NCBI GenBank assembly: GCA_022747635.1
Contig: JAKTNV010000007.1
Span: 7,064,997 to 7,128,996 of the forward strand
Length of the DNA stretch: 64,000 nt
Reading direction: 5' to 3'
Source: Hetaerina americana
Lineage: Eukaryota; Arthropoda; Insecta; Odonata; Calopterygidae
Made by a program: the position numbers and the translations under genes. Each line of letters opens with the position of its first letter. Position 1 is the stretch's first letter. Below, in pieces: positions 33,211 through 44,189 of this stretch. The notes beneath the pieces are model-generated. The model had not been told where the DNA came from. It worked only from the letters and a program-made list of their open reading frames with translations, and ran no database searches.

Positions 33211-33412
33211 TGGGTCACGGTAGTCCAGAGCCACTGCTGACCAGAGGGGACCGGGTTCGAGTCCCGGGCAAGGCACTCTGGTCACCTGCAGTTCCACCCA
33301 AGCTATGTGATTTTTCGGGAACCAGATCTTCCTGGGAAACCATAGTTGGCACAGGGAAAGGAACTGGCCCCCCTACCCTAATGTGTGAATTTCACACGCC
33401 GTAGAGGGCTTT
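33211..33412 (+). mobile_element. SINE family A, 3'-truncated copy
   Basis: The head reads GGTCACGGTAGTCCAGAGCC with a perfect B box GGTTCGAGTCC. The body words CCAGATCTTCCTGGGAAACC, CTGGCCCCCCTACCC and GTGTGAATTTCACACGCCGT are present. It stops before the usual GACCTTCGGGTTG end. Confidence 0.9.
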
Positions 33413-33419
33413 TCATTTC

Positions 33420-34480
33420 CTTTTCACAGTAACAAGCTTTGAAAAGTTCAATATTCCAACATTTGTCTTAAGAGTAAGCGCGCTTAAGTTTTTTTGTCCA
33501 TCTTTCGATTCGTAGCAATTAATAATGCCCTTTTCCACATGTAATAAAATATATTTCGACGATACTCCATGTGATACTTCTCCTCGACATTTCCGAAACA
33601 TATGTACCTCTTTCTGCTTATTTCTTTCATATTTCTTACTGCTAATACTTGGGGATCACCTCTACTCTCCCTTAATCCTCCCTTAAGTCTCAAGGACTTA
33701 CCAATAGCATAAGTCATGGGATTGCGTGCATATTGGATGTAAAAGCGTTCGTTTATTCACGATATTAGTTGCTGAAAGATACTTCCTTTGGCAATTTGAG
33801 GAAATATCCGAGGCCAGACTGGATCTCAGTGTTGGGGAGTATTTAAAGATTCAAATTTTTGATCAGCAATCACAAATAATACAGAGAAAACATTATTTTA
33901 ATATCATTCAGTAAAAAAATAGAAATCAGACAACGGAAACTGCGAGGAATTTCGTCGTTCCATTTCATGTGCCAAATTTTCAAATTCCTCAAACTGAAAA
34001 TTTCGCCAGGGAGATGCTAACAGAATGTTATAAACATATATAAATCCCGATATTTCGCGTCAACTAACACTCTTTTTAAATTGGCAACTCCTAAGACTAT
34101 GGAATGGAATTTTAAAAAACATTAGGTCAGACTGGACGAAATATAGCTTCTATCCATGTTACAACCTTGACTCATCTATTTGGACGAACATTCTACCTGC
34201 AAATGAGTGTGCTGTCCAGGATGACGGCGACAGTAACATGCCTACGACACGCATCGTCTTTAACGCGAAGGATTAATTTCCCCGCGAACCTACCAGCAAT
34301 CGGGCGTGGAGAATTGAACCGCTAGATAAGGCGAGCATCATCACCATCATTATACGCAATTAAACGGATTATGCTTGCACACGCCCCGAGCACGCAGATT
34401 AGGTGCCGTGGCTGTCGTTAATTCGCAGATTAAACCTCAAGAGCACATACGAACAAGAACAAAGACGCGGGAAAAGGATG
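33420..34480. other. Unassigned DNA
   Basis: No coding or repeat assignment. A good minus-strand splice donor (TTG then GTAAGTCC, near 33698) and another (CTG then GTAGGT, near 34293) are visible and could belong to non-coding 5' exons. Confidence 0.3.
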
Positions 34481-34499
34481 AGTAGAGGGAGGGAGAGAG

Positions 34500-34600
34500 A
34501 GAGTAGGGGAGGCAGAAGAGGATTGTTACGTCAGTAGCGACAAAGGGAGTCACGTGGCGAGCGACAGTGCCAATGGCGGCCGAGCCCAAACAATAACGAG
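34500..34600. promoter_or_regulatory. Promoter-like cluster: CRE-like, CACGTG and CCAAT/ATGGCGG
   Basis: Within 55 bases lie TTACGTCA (34526-34533), CACGTG (34551-34556), CCAAT (34570-34574) and AATGGCGGC (34572-34580), next to a purine-rich run. This density is typical of housekeeping or metabolic gene promoters. On the minus strand it is 4.2 kb upstream of SNRK coding exon 1 and could be its promoter. No transcript evidence is available. Confidence 0.35.
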
Positions 34601-35260
34601 TTCCAAACAACTCGTATTAAACGAATTTTTTCCACCATCTTGAATAACCAAGCGATGAATGTTAAGAGTCCGAATCTTTTAAATAGAAAATACGGCTTGG
34701 AAAATGGAGCACTTGATTTTATTTCAGAATTAATCCGAGCTACGCGCACGTTCCATCCGAACGTCAATGCTCGAAGCCACCTGTTGTGGTGCACCCACGC
34801 AACAATGGCACGAAAAAACTAAAATCAACTATTTTCCCGGCATTTACGTGAAACTCGAAATCCTCACGGAAAATATTTTTAAGGTAACAGCCCATTTTTT
34901 TCATCCTTCGCACAGCGAGTTTTACAGAATAATACGATAAAAGCGTTTATTGGAACTGGAACGCATTTCGACACGCTCAAACAAATTCGAGCGAGCAAAA
35001 GACTGCGGTAATTACACAAAAATATTAAGTTGTAAGGTTGCAATCTTTGGAAAAGAATCGCGCGAAGTAACTGAATTAGTAATTTTCCACAGGGATGTCT
35101 CACTAGTCCTACAGAAAAAATCTTACATTGTATTACAACGCGTTTAGAAGCACAGATAAGTTATCAAGAGGTAGGACAAGGCCCAGCCAGCATTTTATGA
35201 CGCAATAATGCGACCAAATGAATGTAATCATTCAATAAGTTTTGCGGATAATAACAAATA

Positions 35261-36013
35261 CGAGGGTCATCCGGAAAGTAGTACCCGTTCGTGAAATAAA
35301 GACACAAAAGTAAATATTAACAAACATAAAAAATTTTATTTGAAAGAGGATACTTTAAACTACTTCTCAACATAATCTCCAAGCAAATTAAGGCATTTGT
35401 CATAACGTGTGACAAGTTTCTGTATTCCTGCTGCATAGTCCTTCGCCGCCAGCTCATTGAGATACGCGAGGGACCCATCTTGCACAAATTTTTGCATAAT
35501 GCAGATGGTGTTTAACAATTTCATGAACAATTGTTCGAGAAACATTGGGAAAATGCTCACAGATGTCATCAATTGTGACGCGCCGATCGTTCCTCACGAA
35601 TTCGTCAACTGAGCTCACCAGTTGGTCTGTAATGGCAGACGGTCTCCCCGAACGCTCATCGTCGTGTGTGTTCCCCCTCCCCATGTTGAAGTTGCGACAC
35701 CACCGCCGAACAGACGACTCGTCCATTACATTGTCTCCATACACCTCCTTTAATTGGCGATGAATATCACATGGGCGAACGTTTCTTGCATTGAGGAATT
35801 TAATCACTGCCCTCACTTCACAACTGGCGGCGTTCTCAATTTTTTTAAACATTGTAAACAATCACAGAAACAACACAGGCAATGCTAGCGTCACGCAACT
35901 TGGCTCAGAGAAGGCAGACAAGCCACTGAAGCTATCTGACCTCGTCCAGCGGCTACTCGCGTCGTCAGCACTTCATGCGGCACGAACGGGTACTACTTTC
36001 CGGATGACCCTCG
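35261..36013 (-). mobile_element. Internally deleted mariner, copy 1 (753 bp)
   Basis: The element has 33-bp perfect terminal inverted repeats (CGAGGGTCATCCGGAAAGTA and onward) and a TA duplication at each side. The minus-strand frame 35861-35454 encodes 135 residues with the mariner HTH region (AVIKFLNARNVRPCDIHRQL, then SSVRRWCRNF, SGRPSAITDQ, VTIDDICEHF). It runs to AKICARWVPR and stops. A second frame supplies only the transposase C-terminus (YDKCLNLLGDYVEK). The catalytic DDD core is absent, so it cannot make active transposase but could be mobilised in trans. Confidence 0.95.
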
Positions 36014-36370
36014 TAGGTTTGTGCTTCTTTAAAAATTTTTCAAATAATTGCTACCACATGTACGTATGTATCTATGAGCAAAAATTACAGTTGAATTTCT
36101 TATATGAGACTAGACTTCTTACCTTTTAATCAATGGAAAACATATTCCAAAATATCAACCAACTCAGCCAGAAATATCTTCCATGACCATGTAAACCTAT
36201 TATATCATCGAAATCACAATCATGCCTAATGTAAAGCAAACAGTTCTAAAAACATCACATATTCATTTAGTTATCGCATGCGATGGGGAGAAATGATTGT
36301 AGTATATCAATTAGTAGGCGGAATACATTAAAATGACCCACCTAAAGGGAAAAAATTTGGAATCTCAAAT
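36014..36370. other. AT-rich DNA, nothing recognised
   Basis: No coding or repeat assignment between a mariner and a LINE fragment. Confidence 0.5.
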
Positions 36371-36379
36371 TCCAACCGT

Positions 36380-37040
36380 TATTGCACTACACGGAGGGGA
36401 AAAACTAAAGCAGGTAGAACAGTTGAAAGTACCTCAGAAGTGTTTTGGACCAGCACGGTCAAGGTGGTAGATATGTAAGGAGAAGAGTTGCGCAATTAGG
36501 CAAAGAGGCTTTCACAAGGAGGAGGGAGTTGATGACAGGGACGTTGAGTAAGCTTGTTAAGAAAAGACTCTTAAAAACTTTGAAATGGAGCGTAGCTATG
36601 TACGGTGCGGAAACGTAGTCATTGAAGCAGGAGGATAGACGTAGACTGGAGGCTTTTGAAATGTGGGTGTGGAGAAGAATGGAGAAGGTGAAATGGACAG
36701 AGAAGAAAACAAATGAGGAAGTACTTGGTATGGTGGGCGAAGAGAGGGGTTTGTTGGGAGAAATCCTATGGAGGCAGGAAAAGTGGATGAAGGGGGTATT
36801 GACCGGCAGTGGGATGTTGAAGACTGTGATAGAGGGTAGAATGTTGGGCAAAAGAGGAAAGGGAAGGAACAAGATAGGGATGAGGGACGGGATGAAGGGA
36901 GGAAGAAAGTACCCAGAGATGAAGAGGGAGCTGATGTAGATTAAGTTGCTGGATTTTGTGTTTTGTTCGGAGTAATAAAATATTTATTTGGTAGTTGTGT
37001 CCATCCAAAAACCTTATTTAACCGGTAGATTACTTCATAA
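36380..37040 (+). mobile_element. LINE 3' fragment (same family as 50.5 kb)
   Basis: The frame contains LKQEDRRRLEAFEMWVWRRM, KWTEKKTNEE, VGEERGLLGEILWRQE and ends KREL(M). This is the post-RT domain of an insect endonuclease-RT LINE. An in-frame stop lies just before LKQED. The copy ends with TAACCGGTAGATTA, the 3' terminus shared by three copies in the window. Confidence 0.85.
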
Positions 37041-37409
37041 TAAAATTAATAATTGCACTACAATAGGTATCACACTGTTCCTACTATTTTCACACATAAT
37101 CCCCTCCCTGACTTCTTCCCCGCCATATTACCGACGCATGATGGCAGATTATCGCAATCGTCACACTACAATGCGTGCGTCGTCGCCGTCCGCCGCCACG
37201 GCGAGGCGTCCCGATCAGCGCGAAGGTCGATTGGAAATCATCGCCCGTCAAGGATGTCACCCACGGAAATGGAATTCGGGCATCGCCCGTCAATTCGGAC
37301 TCGGGTATTGGGGAAGAGGCCGCCCTAGCGGTGCATGCACACACAGCACGGAATCCTTTCTATCTATCCACTCTACACTTAATCTTTCTAACTTTATAGA
37401 CACGATCTC

Positions 37410-37505
37410 GCCTACCGTAAGTACGATGGGGGTACTAATACATTTTCAACATCACTGCTTAAGAGATGTCCTTCCAATTTGTGCAAGAGATTTAATCTGC
37501 ACTTC
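37410..37505 (+). repeat. Dispersed repeat, copy 1 (partner at 58.65 kb)
   Basis: Shared words include TACGATGGGG, TTTTCAACAT, TTCCAATTT and GCAAGAGATTTAATCTG in the same order as at 58650-58745. The family is not recognised. Confidence 0.7.
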
Positions 37506-37509
37506 AACC

Positions 37510-38315
37510 TTCGCTACGTGAGCGATTCCCAGCCTAGCACCTCTAATATTTCTTATACGCTACTAAGTGTATCATAGTAACGTTTTACAAATCTGACTTC
37601 TCTTCGCTGCACGCGATCCGATCCGGCAATCAATTGAACTTCGTGAGGATCCCTTATTTAAGAAACATATTCTCGTACGTAAAATGAGCCCTAACCAGCG
37701 AAATATAACATTTCTTTTTTACCTTCTCGTCACATTTCTCCTATAATCTTCGAATCAATCCTCATTTTCCCGTCAGCTTGTCCAAATTTTCCCTGACCAC
37801 GTGTCACCAAGGAGAGACGGCGAATGCGAGTAGCGCCCAAGTATTTAATGGAGTCTTACGCATACTTTCCATGTCGACATTTCTGATGCAGGAGGCGTTC
37901 GGGAGGGCATCGATACCTATGGAAAGAGGGCATTTGAGAAAGAGAGAGACTTAGCAATCATTCGCAGAACAATGCGCTGCATAGAATTTAATGATTTATT
38001 ATCAACTCTTAACATTGTTAACAACTTTTAAACGACGAAATTAAACAAAGAGAAATATTATGGAGAGGATGAAATAAATAAATGTCTCGTGTCTTCACCA
38101 ACTTGGAAAATAGATCAATACATGAATTGGTGGACAAACCAAAGTATGTATCCGAAAATAATAAGATATCTCGTAGTAGCAAAGTAGATAAGTGAAATGG
38201 AGGAAGGAACTGAAGGACGTCTGCCCTAGGTCCAACGTCAACAGGGATGCTGAGGTGGGATGTGATCAGCGGAGAAGGAGCATTTCGATTTCGGATGTGC
38301 GTGTGCGTGCGTGTG
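37510..38315. other. Unassigned DNA
   Basis: No recognised coding sequence. Short frames have no family motifs. Confidence 0.5.
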
Positions 38316-38317
38316 TG

Positions 38318-38408
38318 TGTATATATGTATATATATATATATATGTAGATATATATATATATATATGTAGATATATATATATATATGTAGATATATATAT
38401 ATATGTAG

Positions 38409-38442
<34 letters not shown>

Positions 38443-38459
38443 ATTTATATATATATATA
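38318..38459. repeat. (TA)n array interrupted by GTAGA and TTTA blocks
   Basis: TA runs are broken at near-regular spacing by TGTAGATA and later by TTTATA. Confidence 0.95.
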
Positions 38460-39478
38460 CTTTCGGAGAAAGAGTTATCGCGGAATACCAAATTGTTCAA
38501 CATTTCATCGTCAATCATTCTACCTGTCGGCTGAACTAAAAGTTCAGGACCGAACGAAACTGGACGAAACTCGAACAGTGCCGTAATTTCCGTGTTTGTG
38601 AAAATAGAATTTCAAAAATTATGAACTTCCCCGAAAGTACAATTTCACTGTATTTCGTAACATGTGATTGCTTGCCTATGAAAGTGGACTTAATTGAAAT
38701 GTGACGGTGATAAGGGTTTATGTATATCTTCGAAAATGTGATTAAATATATACACAACTTAACACGAGAAATGTTTATCCACATTTTTCGCATAAAAGTG
38801 CCGCCATTGTTAAATCACGTATGAGTTAATTATTAATTCATATTAGAGTTCAGTGCAGTATATGCAATATTTCTTCAAATTTATCGTCAATACGCCTCAT
38901 CCTTAGGAAAAAATCGAAAATGTTAATTGAATAATTTGGGATATAGCACCATCGCAAAGCAGTTTCACAACTCTCGAATGCCTGCAGCTACTTTCTCGCA
39001 TTTCTTCAAATTTTAGCGCACATTTACACGGTGCTGCTCCATTTTCATTGTCTACTTACAACGGTGCTCAACGCGACTTCTTGATGAAAGCTATGATTCA
39101 GAAAAATCCCGTTGTTTCGCATAAAATCGAAGGAATGATGCACATACAGTAGGCGACGCGTCTGCAATCGCACGTAAATGTAGATTGGCTCACTAAAATC
39201 CCTTCGCCTGCATTCTTTCCGCGTTCCCAGATGCCCTCCAATATACTATGAACGCGGACGATTTGAAGTAGACGAAATGAGCTGATTAAAATGCGATGAG
39301 AGGATAGAGACATGTGTCATTTGGTTGTTGCTACGATGGCCACATTGTTCAAGTGACGAACGAACACAATTAATACGACATTTCGACGGCTCATATACCC
39401 TAACCTCAAAACTTGAGGCAAATTATCAGTAGTCGTTATCAAAATAAAAATTTCACCTCGGATGGGTAGGACTCAAAT

Positions 39479-39960
39479 TACGTGGTCTGTCCCAAAAATT
39501 GGCAAAATAAATCCCGGACGAACATCTATCGCAGATTAATGTACAAATTACTAAAATTCTTCAAAATGGCACCCTTGTGCATCGATCACGCTGGTCCCAG
39601 CGCCTCAGCCAGTCGCGGTACGCTTCTTGGAAGGTGTCGACGGGAACTTCATTAAGGTACCTCGTCACGGCCTATTTGACGTTATCCAGCGTTCCAAAAT
39701 GGTCACCTTTCAAGCTCCTTTTTATTCTTGAAAACAAAAAGAAAACCAACGGTGCCACATCGGGGATGTAGATCGGCTGGGGCAGCGTTGCCACCTTGGC
39801 CTTGGCCGGGTATTTGGTCACGAGGAAGGTGGCGTGGGACGATACGTTGTCATGGTATCATAGCCTCCATTTTGCAAAGATCTCATTCATGATGTGTTGC
39901 ACTCTTCTCCGCAGACTTTCGAAGACTTACGCGAAAAACTTACAGTTCATTCGCCTCCCC
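39479..39960 (-). mobile_element. Mariner 3' fragment
   Basis: The minus strand encodes HDNVSSHATFLVTKYPAKAK, then TLPQPIYIPDVAP-LVFFLF, IKRSLKGDHFGTLDNVK-stop and YRDWLRRWDQ. This is the second-aspartate (HDN) to C-terminal part of a mariner transposase. The third catalytic position reads LV instead of SD, and there is an in-frame stop. The mariner-type end GGTCTGTCCCAAAAA is at 39484-39498. Confidence 0.8.
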
Positions 39961-40699
39961 CTTAGGTAGAAACTATTTACGGATAACGCATTTTTATTCG
40001 AAAAAGACGATGAGAAAACTAATAATTATCCCGGGAGCAGAAACTGAATTATTATTATAAAATACCCATTTAAATCGTTTTTCTACACTTTGACAAACTT
40101 ACTTTGTACATAGGTAAATTTGCTACTCTCAATGTTTTACTAAAACTACAGTTCCATCTATCTATCAACACAGGAAAAATTCCAATCAACATAACATATA
40201 GTACATAACCACATCGGTTCGTAAGACATGTCAGAAAGGTGGAGAATATTTTGATAGTGATATTATACCTTCCACATTTACACAATTTCTTCGGCTCAGT
40301 TTGTTGGATTACCGTACAGAGGATGGGAGGAAACTTGATATCATTTAATATTTTTTTTAAATAAAACGCCTGAAGTCCGTATAGGCTTTTCACTTTTACA
40401 CGAGTTTCTAGAGAGTGACGCACACCCAAATTAATGCCAAACTCCCCATTAAAGGGTTATCCCTATAATTACGCGCGTAGCACCCACCGCCGTACACCAC
40501 TGAGGAAGCCTATCGGGAAATTATGTGGAAGCAAATGGAACTGTGACGGTTGCCTTTGAAACCACTTTCCAGTCAGTATTTCGTTTCCTAGTTATAATTA
40601 TTCTTCCTTTCTTCTCTTCAAGTCAAATGCCGTTCCATTCAGTTTAAGTCTATTAGACCGTGGTACGGTGAAGCGAAAAAACAAAAGGAAACCTTACCG

Positions 40700-41450
40700 C
40701 GCAGCGACATTCCGAAGCACGTATGTGGGTCCGTAGACCCATCATCTCGACATCACATACGCTCTCCTACTTCAACGGACACTCGAAACGGCTGCACGTG
40801 TCCATCCTTAGAAGGCCAATCACAGCTCCGCTCACGCGTCACGTGGGAGCACACGAAATGGCGCCCTCACGAAAGAGACACATACTACAATACCTCAAAC
40901 CCCCCCCCCGCCACACATTTTCGCAGCCTCCTCTCTTCCAGTCACTACGCGATTCTCTTGTTTCAAGGCGAAGGTCGGCGGTTATTCGCGAGCGCCAGTC
41001 GAGAAATTCCTCCCTTTTATTCCTTCCGTTCAGAAGACAAAACACGATCCGGTGGCGTCAGCGGAACAAAAGACGCGGAAGGAGCGGTGGAAAAAAAAGA
41101 GCGCAGATCGGAAATGTCACCACCCCGTGCGCCTCTGGCGGATGAAAAGCGAAACGAGAGAGACAAAAGAAGTGAAGCGGCGAAGGGGGGGGGGGTTATT
41201 TGATCAGAACTTCCCTCGCGGTTGGACACAAAAGGCGGGAAAGAAATAAAAAAAGAGGACGGGGGATACGCGCAGTTCTTCGTGGGACGCTAATGGAGAG
41301 CGTTCTGAAGTCATGGAAGCGCACATACGCGAATGAATGGGAGCGCACCGGAGAAAGCAAAATAAGAGTGGAAGGGAGGAGGGGGGAGGATAATCCGGGT
41401 TGCGTTGTTCTTCTGTTCGATCAGCATCACTCGCATACCTCTCCGTGATT
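40700..41450. promoter_or_regulatory. CpG-rich block with CCAAT, CACGTG and ATGGCG cluster
   Basis: CCAAT (40815-40819), CACGTG (40840-40845) and AATGGCGCC (near 40857-40865) lie within 50 bases and are followed by about 500 bases of GC/purine-rich, CpG-rich sequence with mononucleotide runs (C9 near 40900, G10 near 41187). The arrangement resembles the cluster at 34.5 kb. It may be a promoter whose gene lies outside the window. No convincing exon was found. Confidence 0.3.
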
Positions 41451-41867
41451 AATAAGCGCACCGCCGCAAAAACACGTGACCTAAAGAGGTGCATGAGCAA
41501 TTAATATTAGCGAAATCCATCAGAGAAGATAGGAATTTTAGGAATTGAAACTGTGAAACCGCCGAAGTACGTTCAGTACTCGCGTATTTATTGAGTAAGG
41601 CATGCGGTCATCGATGAAATACCCCTTTACCGCTTCCTGATGGTGCTGATGATACAATCCATCGCAAATGATTATTTCTTAGACTATTTCTGTGAAATAT
41701 GGCTCATTTCGTATTCCAAGAAACTGCGGGAGATGCCGCGACAGTGACTTCTGATGAAGTCATCCCCAAATATTCATTACAATGCAACACTTTCAGAGTG
41801 CAAAAGTCATTCGCCTTGACCGAGATCAAGGCGAAAGAATTTTTACATTCTGACATTGTTACGTTGT

Positions 41868-42276
41868 AGCTCATTTCGTAATGAATGACTCATTTCATGA
41901 TAAAGAGGACTCATTTCGTAATAAATACTGGTGATTTAGTAATAAATATGGCTGATTTCATAATTAATAATACTCATTTCGTGATAAATATGACTCATTT
42001 CGTAATAAATATAGGTGATTTCGTTATAAATATGGCTCATTTCCTAATAAATGACTCATTTCGTAATAAATATGGCTCATTTAATAATTAATGCGACTCA
42101 TTTTGTAATATACGACTCATTTGGTAATATATGACTCATTTCGTAATAAATATGGCACATTTCGTAATAAATATGGGTGATGTTACAATAAATATGGCTC
42201 ATTTCATAATTAATTTGACTCATTTCCTAATAAATGACTTATTTCGTAATAAATATGGCTCATTTCTTACGAAATG
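41868..42276 (+). repeat. Minisatellite, about 21-24-bp unit
   Basis: The unit is close to ATGACTCATTTCGTAATAA with variants (GGCTCATTTC, GGTGATTT). Roughly seventeen degenerate units are present. TGACTCA, an AP-1 consensus, recurs in many units. An inverted unit (CTTACGAAATGAGTCAT) closes the array near 42266-42282. Confidence 0.9.
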
Positions 42277-42573
42277 AGTCATGATTCACAGAAATGAACA
42301 CAGCCATCCCAGTCACCATGACAACGGCACTTAACTTGAAAATTACCCTGGCGGCCTTGCTCATCGGTCTGGCCAACAACACTCGGCGTAAAGTGACCGC
42401 ACGCAGACTCAAATATATCCACCATTTATGAACTTAAAGTGTTCCCTGACCTTTTTTGTTCCACATCAATGCCTCAAAGATGCCTACATGCTCCCTAAAG
42501 CAAAATACCTAACCAGGTTTTGAAAAAGTATTACATTAATGGGGACTTTTAAATGAAAAATAATAGAGCTCAT

Positions 42574-42832
42574 AGGGATGGTGTAGTCAAGTGGTAGAGC
42601 GTTGGACCGAGGGTCAGTGTTGGGCTCCTTCAAACATCATCTTCACCCCAGCTGAGTGATTTTTTTGTGTACCAGATCTTCCTGGGAAACCATAGCCAGC
42701 GCAGGGAATATGTAACTGCCCCCCCTTTAATATCCTGACCAGTGAATTTCACACGCCGTATAGGGCTTAGTACTGGGTGAACTCTACCATCACTTACTAA
42801 ACCGACCTTCGGGTTGATTACTGTTATATTCG
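42574..42832 (+). mobile_element. SINE family A, full-length copy
   Basis: The head GGGATGGTGTAGTCAAGTGG with AGAGCGTTGGACC is tRNA-like. The body carries CCAGATCTTCCTGGGAAACC and GTGAATTTCACACGCCGTAT, and it ends GACCTTCGGGTTGATTACTG. It is the best 3' end of the family apart from the 16.2-kb copy. Confidence 0.9.
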
Positions 42833-42922
42833 ACGTTTCCAGGCTTAACTTTGGGGAAAACAATTGTCATTGAATTGGAAAATACCAATACATTCCACTA
42901 TTTTTTTTATTCGGCACAACTA

Positions 42923-42975
42923 GTTTCGACGCATCGGCGTCATCCTCAGGAACTGACGATGACGCCGACACATCG
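42923..42975. repeat. Inverted pair of CTGA-hairpin-GAAAC motifs (imperfect palindrome)
   Basis: The minus strand reads CTGAGGA, T, stem GACGC/GCGTC around CGAT, then GAAAC (42949 to 42923). The plus strand from 42953 repeats a degenerate form (CTGACGATGACGCC). The two face each other across three bases. Confidence 0.7.
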
Positions 42976-43055
42976 ACCATTGTACCTAGTGAAAAAATTA
43001 ACGGTAAAATACATTGGTTTTTTATGAAGGATCTCAGGTTTTCCTGGCGTATGGT

Positions 43056-43240
43056 ATTCAAGAAGTTCTCTTGGGTTTCCCACCGGGTCAGGTTGCAGTA
43101 CACCGACGTTTCGAAGGCTGACTCTGCCATCGTCTTCAGGGTGAAGTCACTTCACCCTGAAGACGATGGCAGAGTCAGCCTTCGAAACGTCGGTGTACTG
43201 CAACCTGACCCGGTGGGAAACCCAAGAGAACTTCTTGAAT
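43056..43240. repeat. Near-perfect palindrome, 91-bp arms with 3-base loop
   Basis: Arms 43056-43146 and 43150-43240 are reverse complements with no mismatch seen. Each arm contains the CTGAAGA-hairpin-GAAACGTC motif (plus copy 43157-43191, minus copy 43139-43105). Such a structure folds into a long uninterrupted hairpin. Confidence 0.97.
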
Positions 43241-43523
43241 TGGTTTTTTATGCTTATGTTTTTTTTACTATAAGTGTTTTTCATGAGACTTTCTCCAATG
43301 AATATCAATAGTCAAGGCGAATGATTTTTACGCGAATGATTTTTACACTCAGAAATTGTTGCACGAAAATTACTTTTTATTACACACGGTAATGACGAAG
43401 GCAACATCACTTTGTAATCGGACCCATAAGTATTCAGATCGTCCCTCTGAGAACGCCTCTCAAGTTGGAAAGTATATATACATATAGTTATGTATTTACT
43501 TATTTATTTTTTATGTGAATCGA

Positions 43524-43617
43524 GATGTTGCGGTGGCTATCGTACTGGCTTCCCACCCAGAGGACCCGAGTTCAAAACCGCCGATGTTGAATATTTTTCG
43601 GCGATATCTCGATCCCC
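43524..43617 (+). mobile_element. SINE family B head fragment
   Basis: The stretch GTTGCGGTGGCTATCGTACT, with CCCACCCAGAGGACCCGAGT and a B-box-like GAGTTCAAAACC, resembles the tRNA-like head of family B. The body is missing. Confidence 0.6.
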
Positions 43618-43934
43618 ACTTACGCCGCCGTTTCTTAAGCTGAAATGAAAATACCGAAATGGCCCGCACAAGTTCTTTTCAAAGGAAGAAGAGTTTCCAC
43701 AGACTACTCCAAGCTCTTCCGATGGCCATTATCGGTCCAGTCGAGGCTATTCAAGCATCTACTCGTATTATTATTGATATCTGCTGTATCTCGATCAAGG
43801 GTAGATTTTGATGGATTCGTTGAATTAGAACAGCAATACGTCTTAAGATTCGCCTTAAACGGCCTTATATACTTTATAACTACAAATCACTATTGGTATT
43901 TTCATCCACATAAATTCCACCTTTCTTCATCCCT

Positions 43935-44165
43935 TATAAAATGTCAATTCAGGGTTTCTCCCTCCACCTCGTCTCCCATCCCGTCTATACCAAGGTTTTT
44001 ACCGCTCTATAAGTCCTCCATCCACTTTCTACGAATGTCACCCGACGACCACCTCTTCCCCCTTAATAGGCCAAACATTTCTTCGTTTGTTTTCCTTTCT
44101 CTCCCATTCATTTCCTCCATTCTTCTCCACCAACACAAGCACGCACGTCCCAAATACGTACATTT
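43935..44165 (-). mobile_element. Diverged LINE fragment, post-RT domain
   Basis: The minus strand reads KTNEEMFGL and IRRKWMEDL, which parallels KTNEEVLGM and ILWRQEKWMK of the LINE copies at 36.7 and 50.8 kb. It is more diverged than those copies. Confidence 0.55.
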
Positions 44166-44189
44166 CCAGCGTCAATGAAATCTATGAAT

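Noticed and set aside
37090..37521. 177- and 91-residue frames near 37.1-37.5 kb
   Set aside because: No motif. The right part overlaps a dispersed repeat shared with 58.65 kb.
41868..42282. Possible CRISPR array
   Set aside because: The repeats are contiguous and degenerate with no unique spacers, and the genome is eukaryotic. It is a minisatellite.
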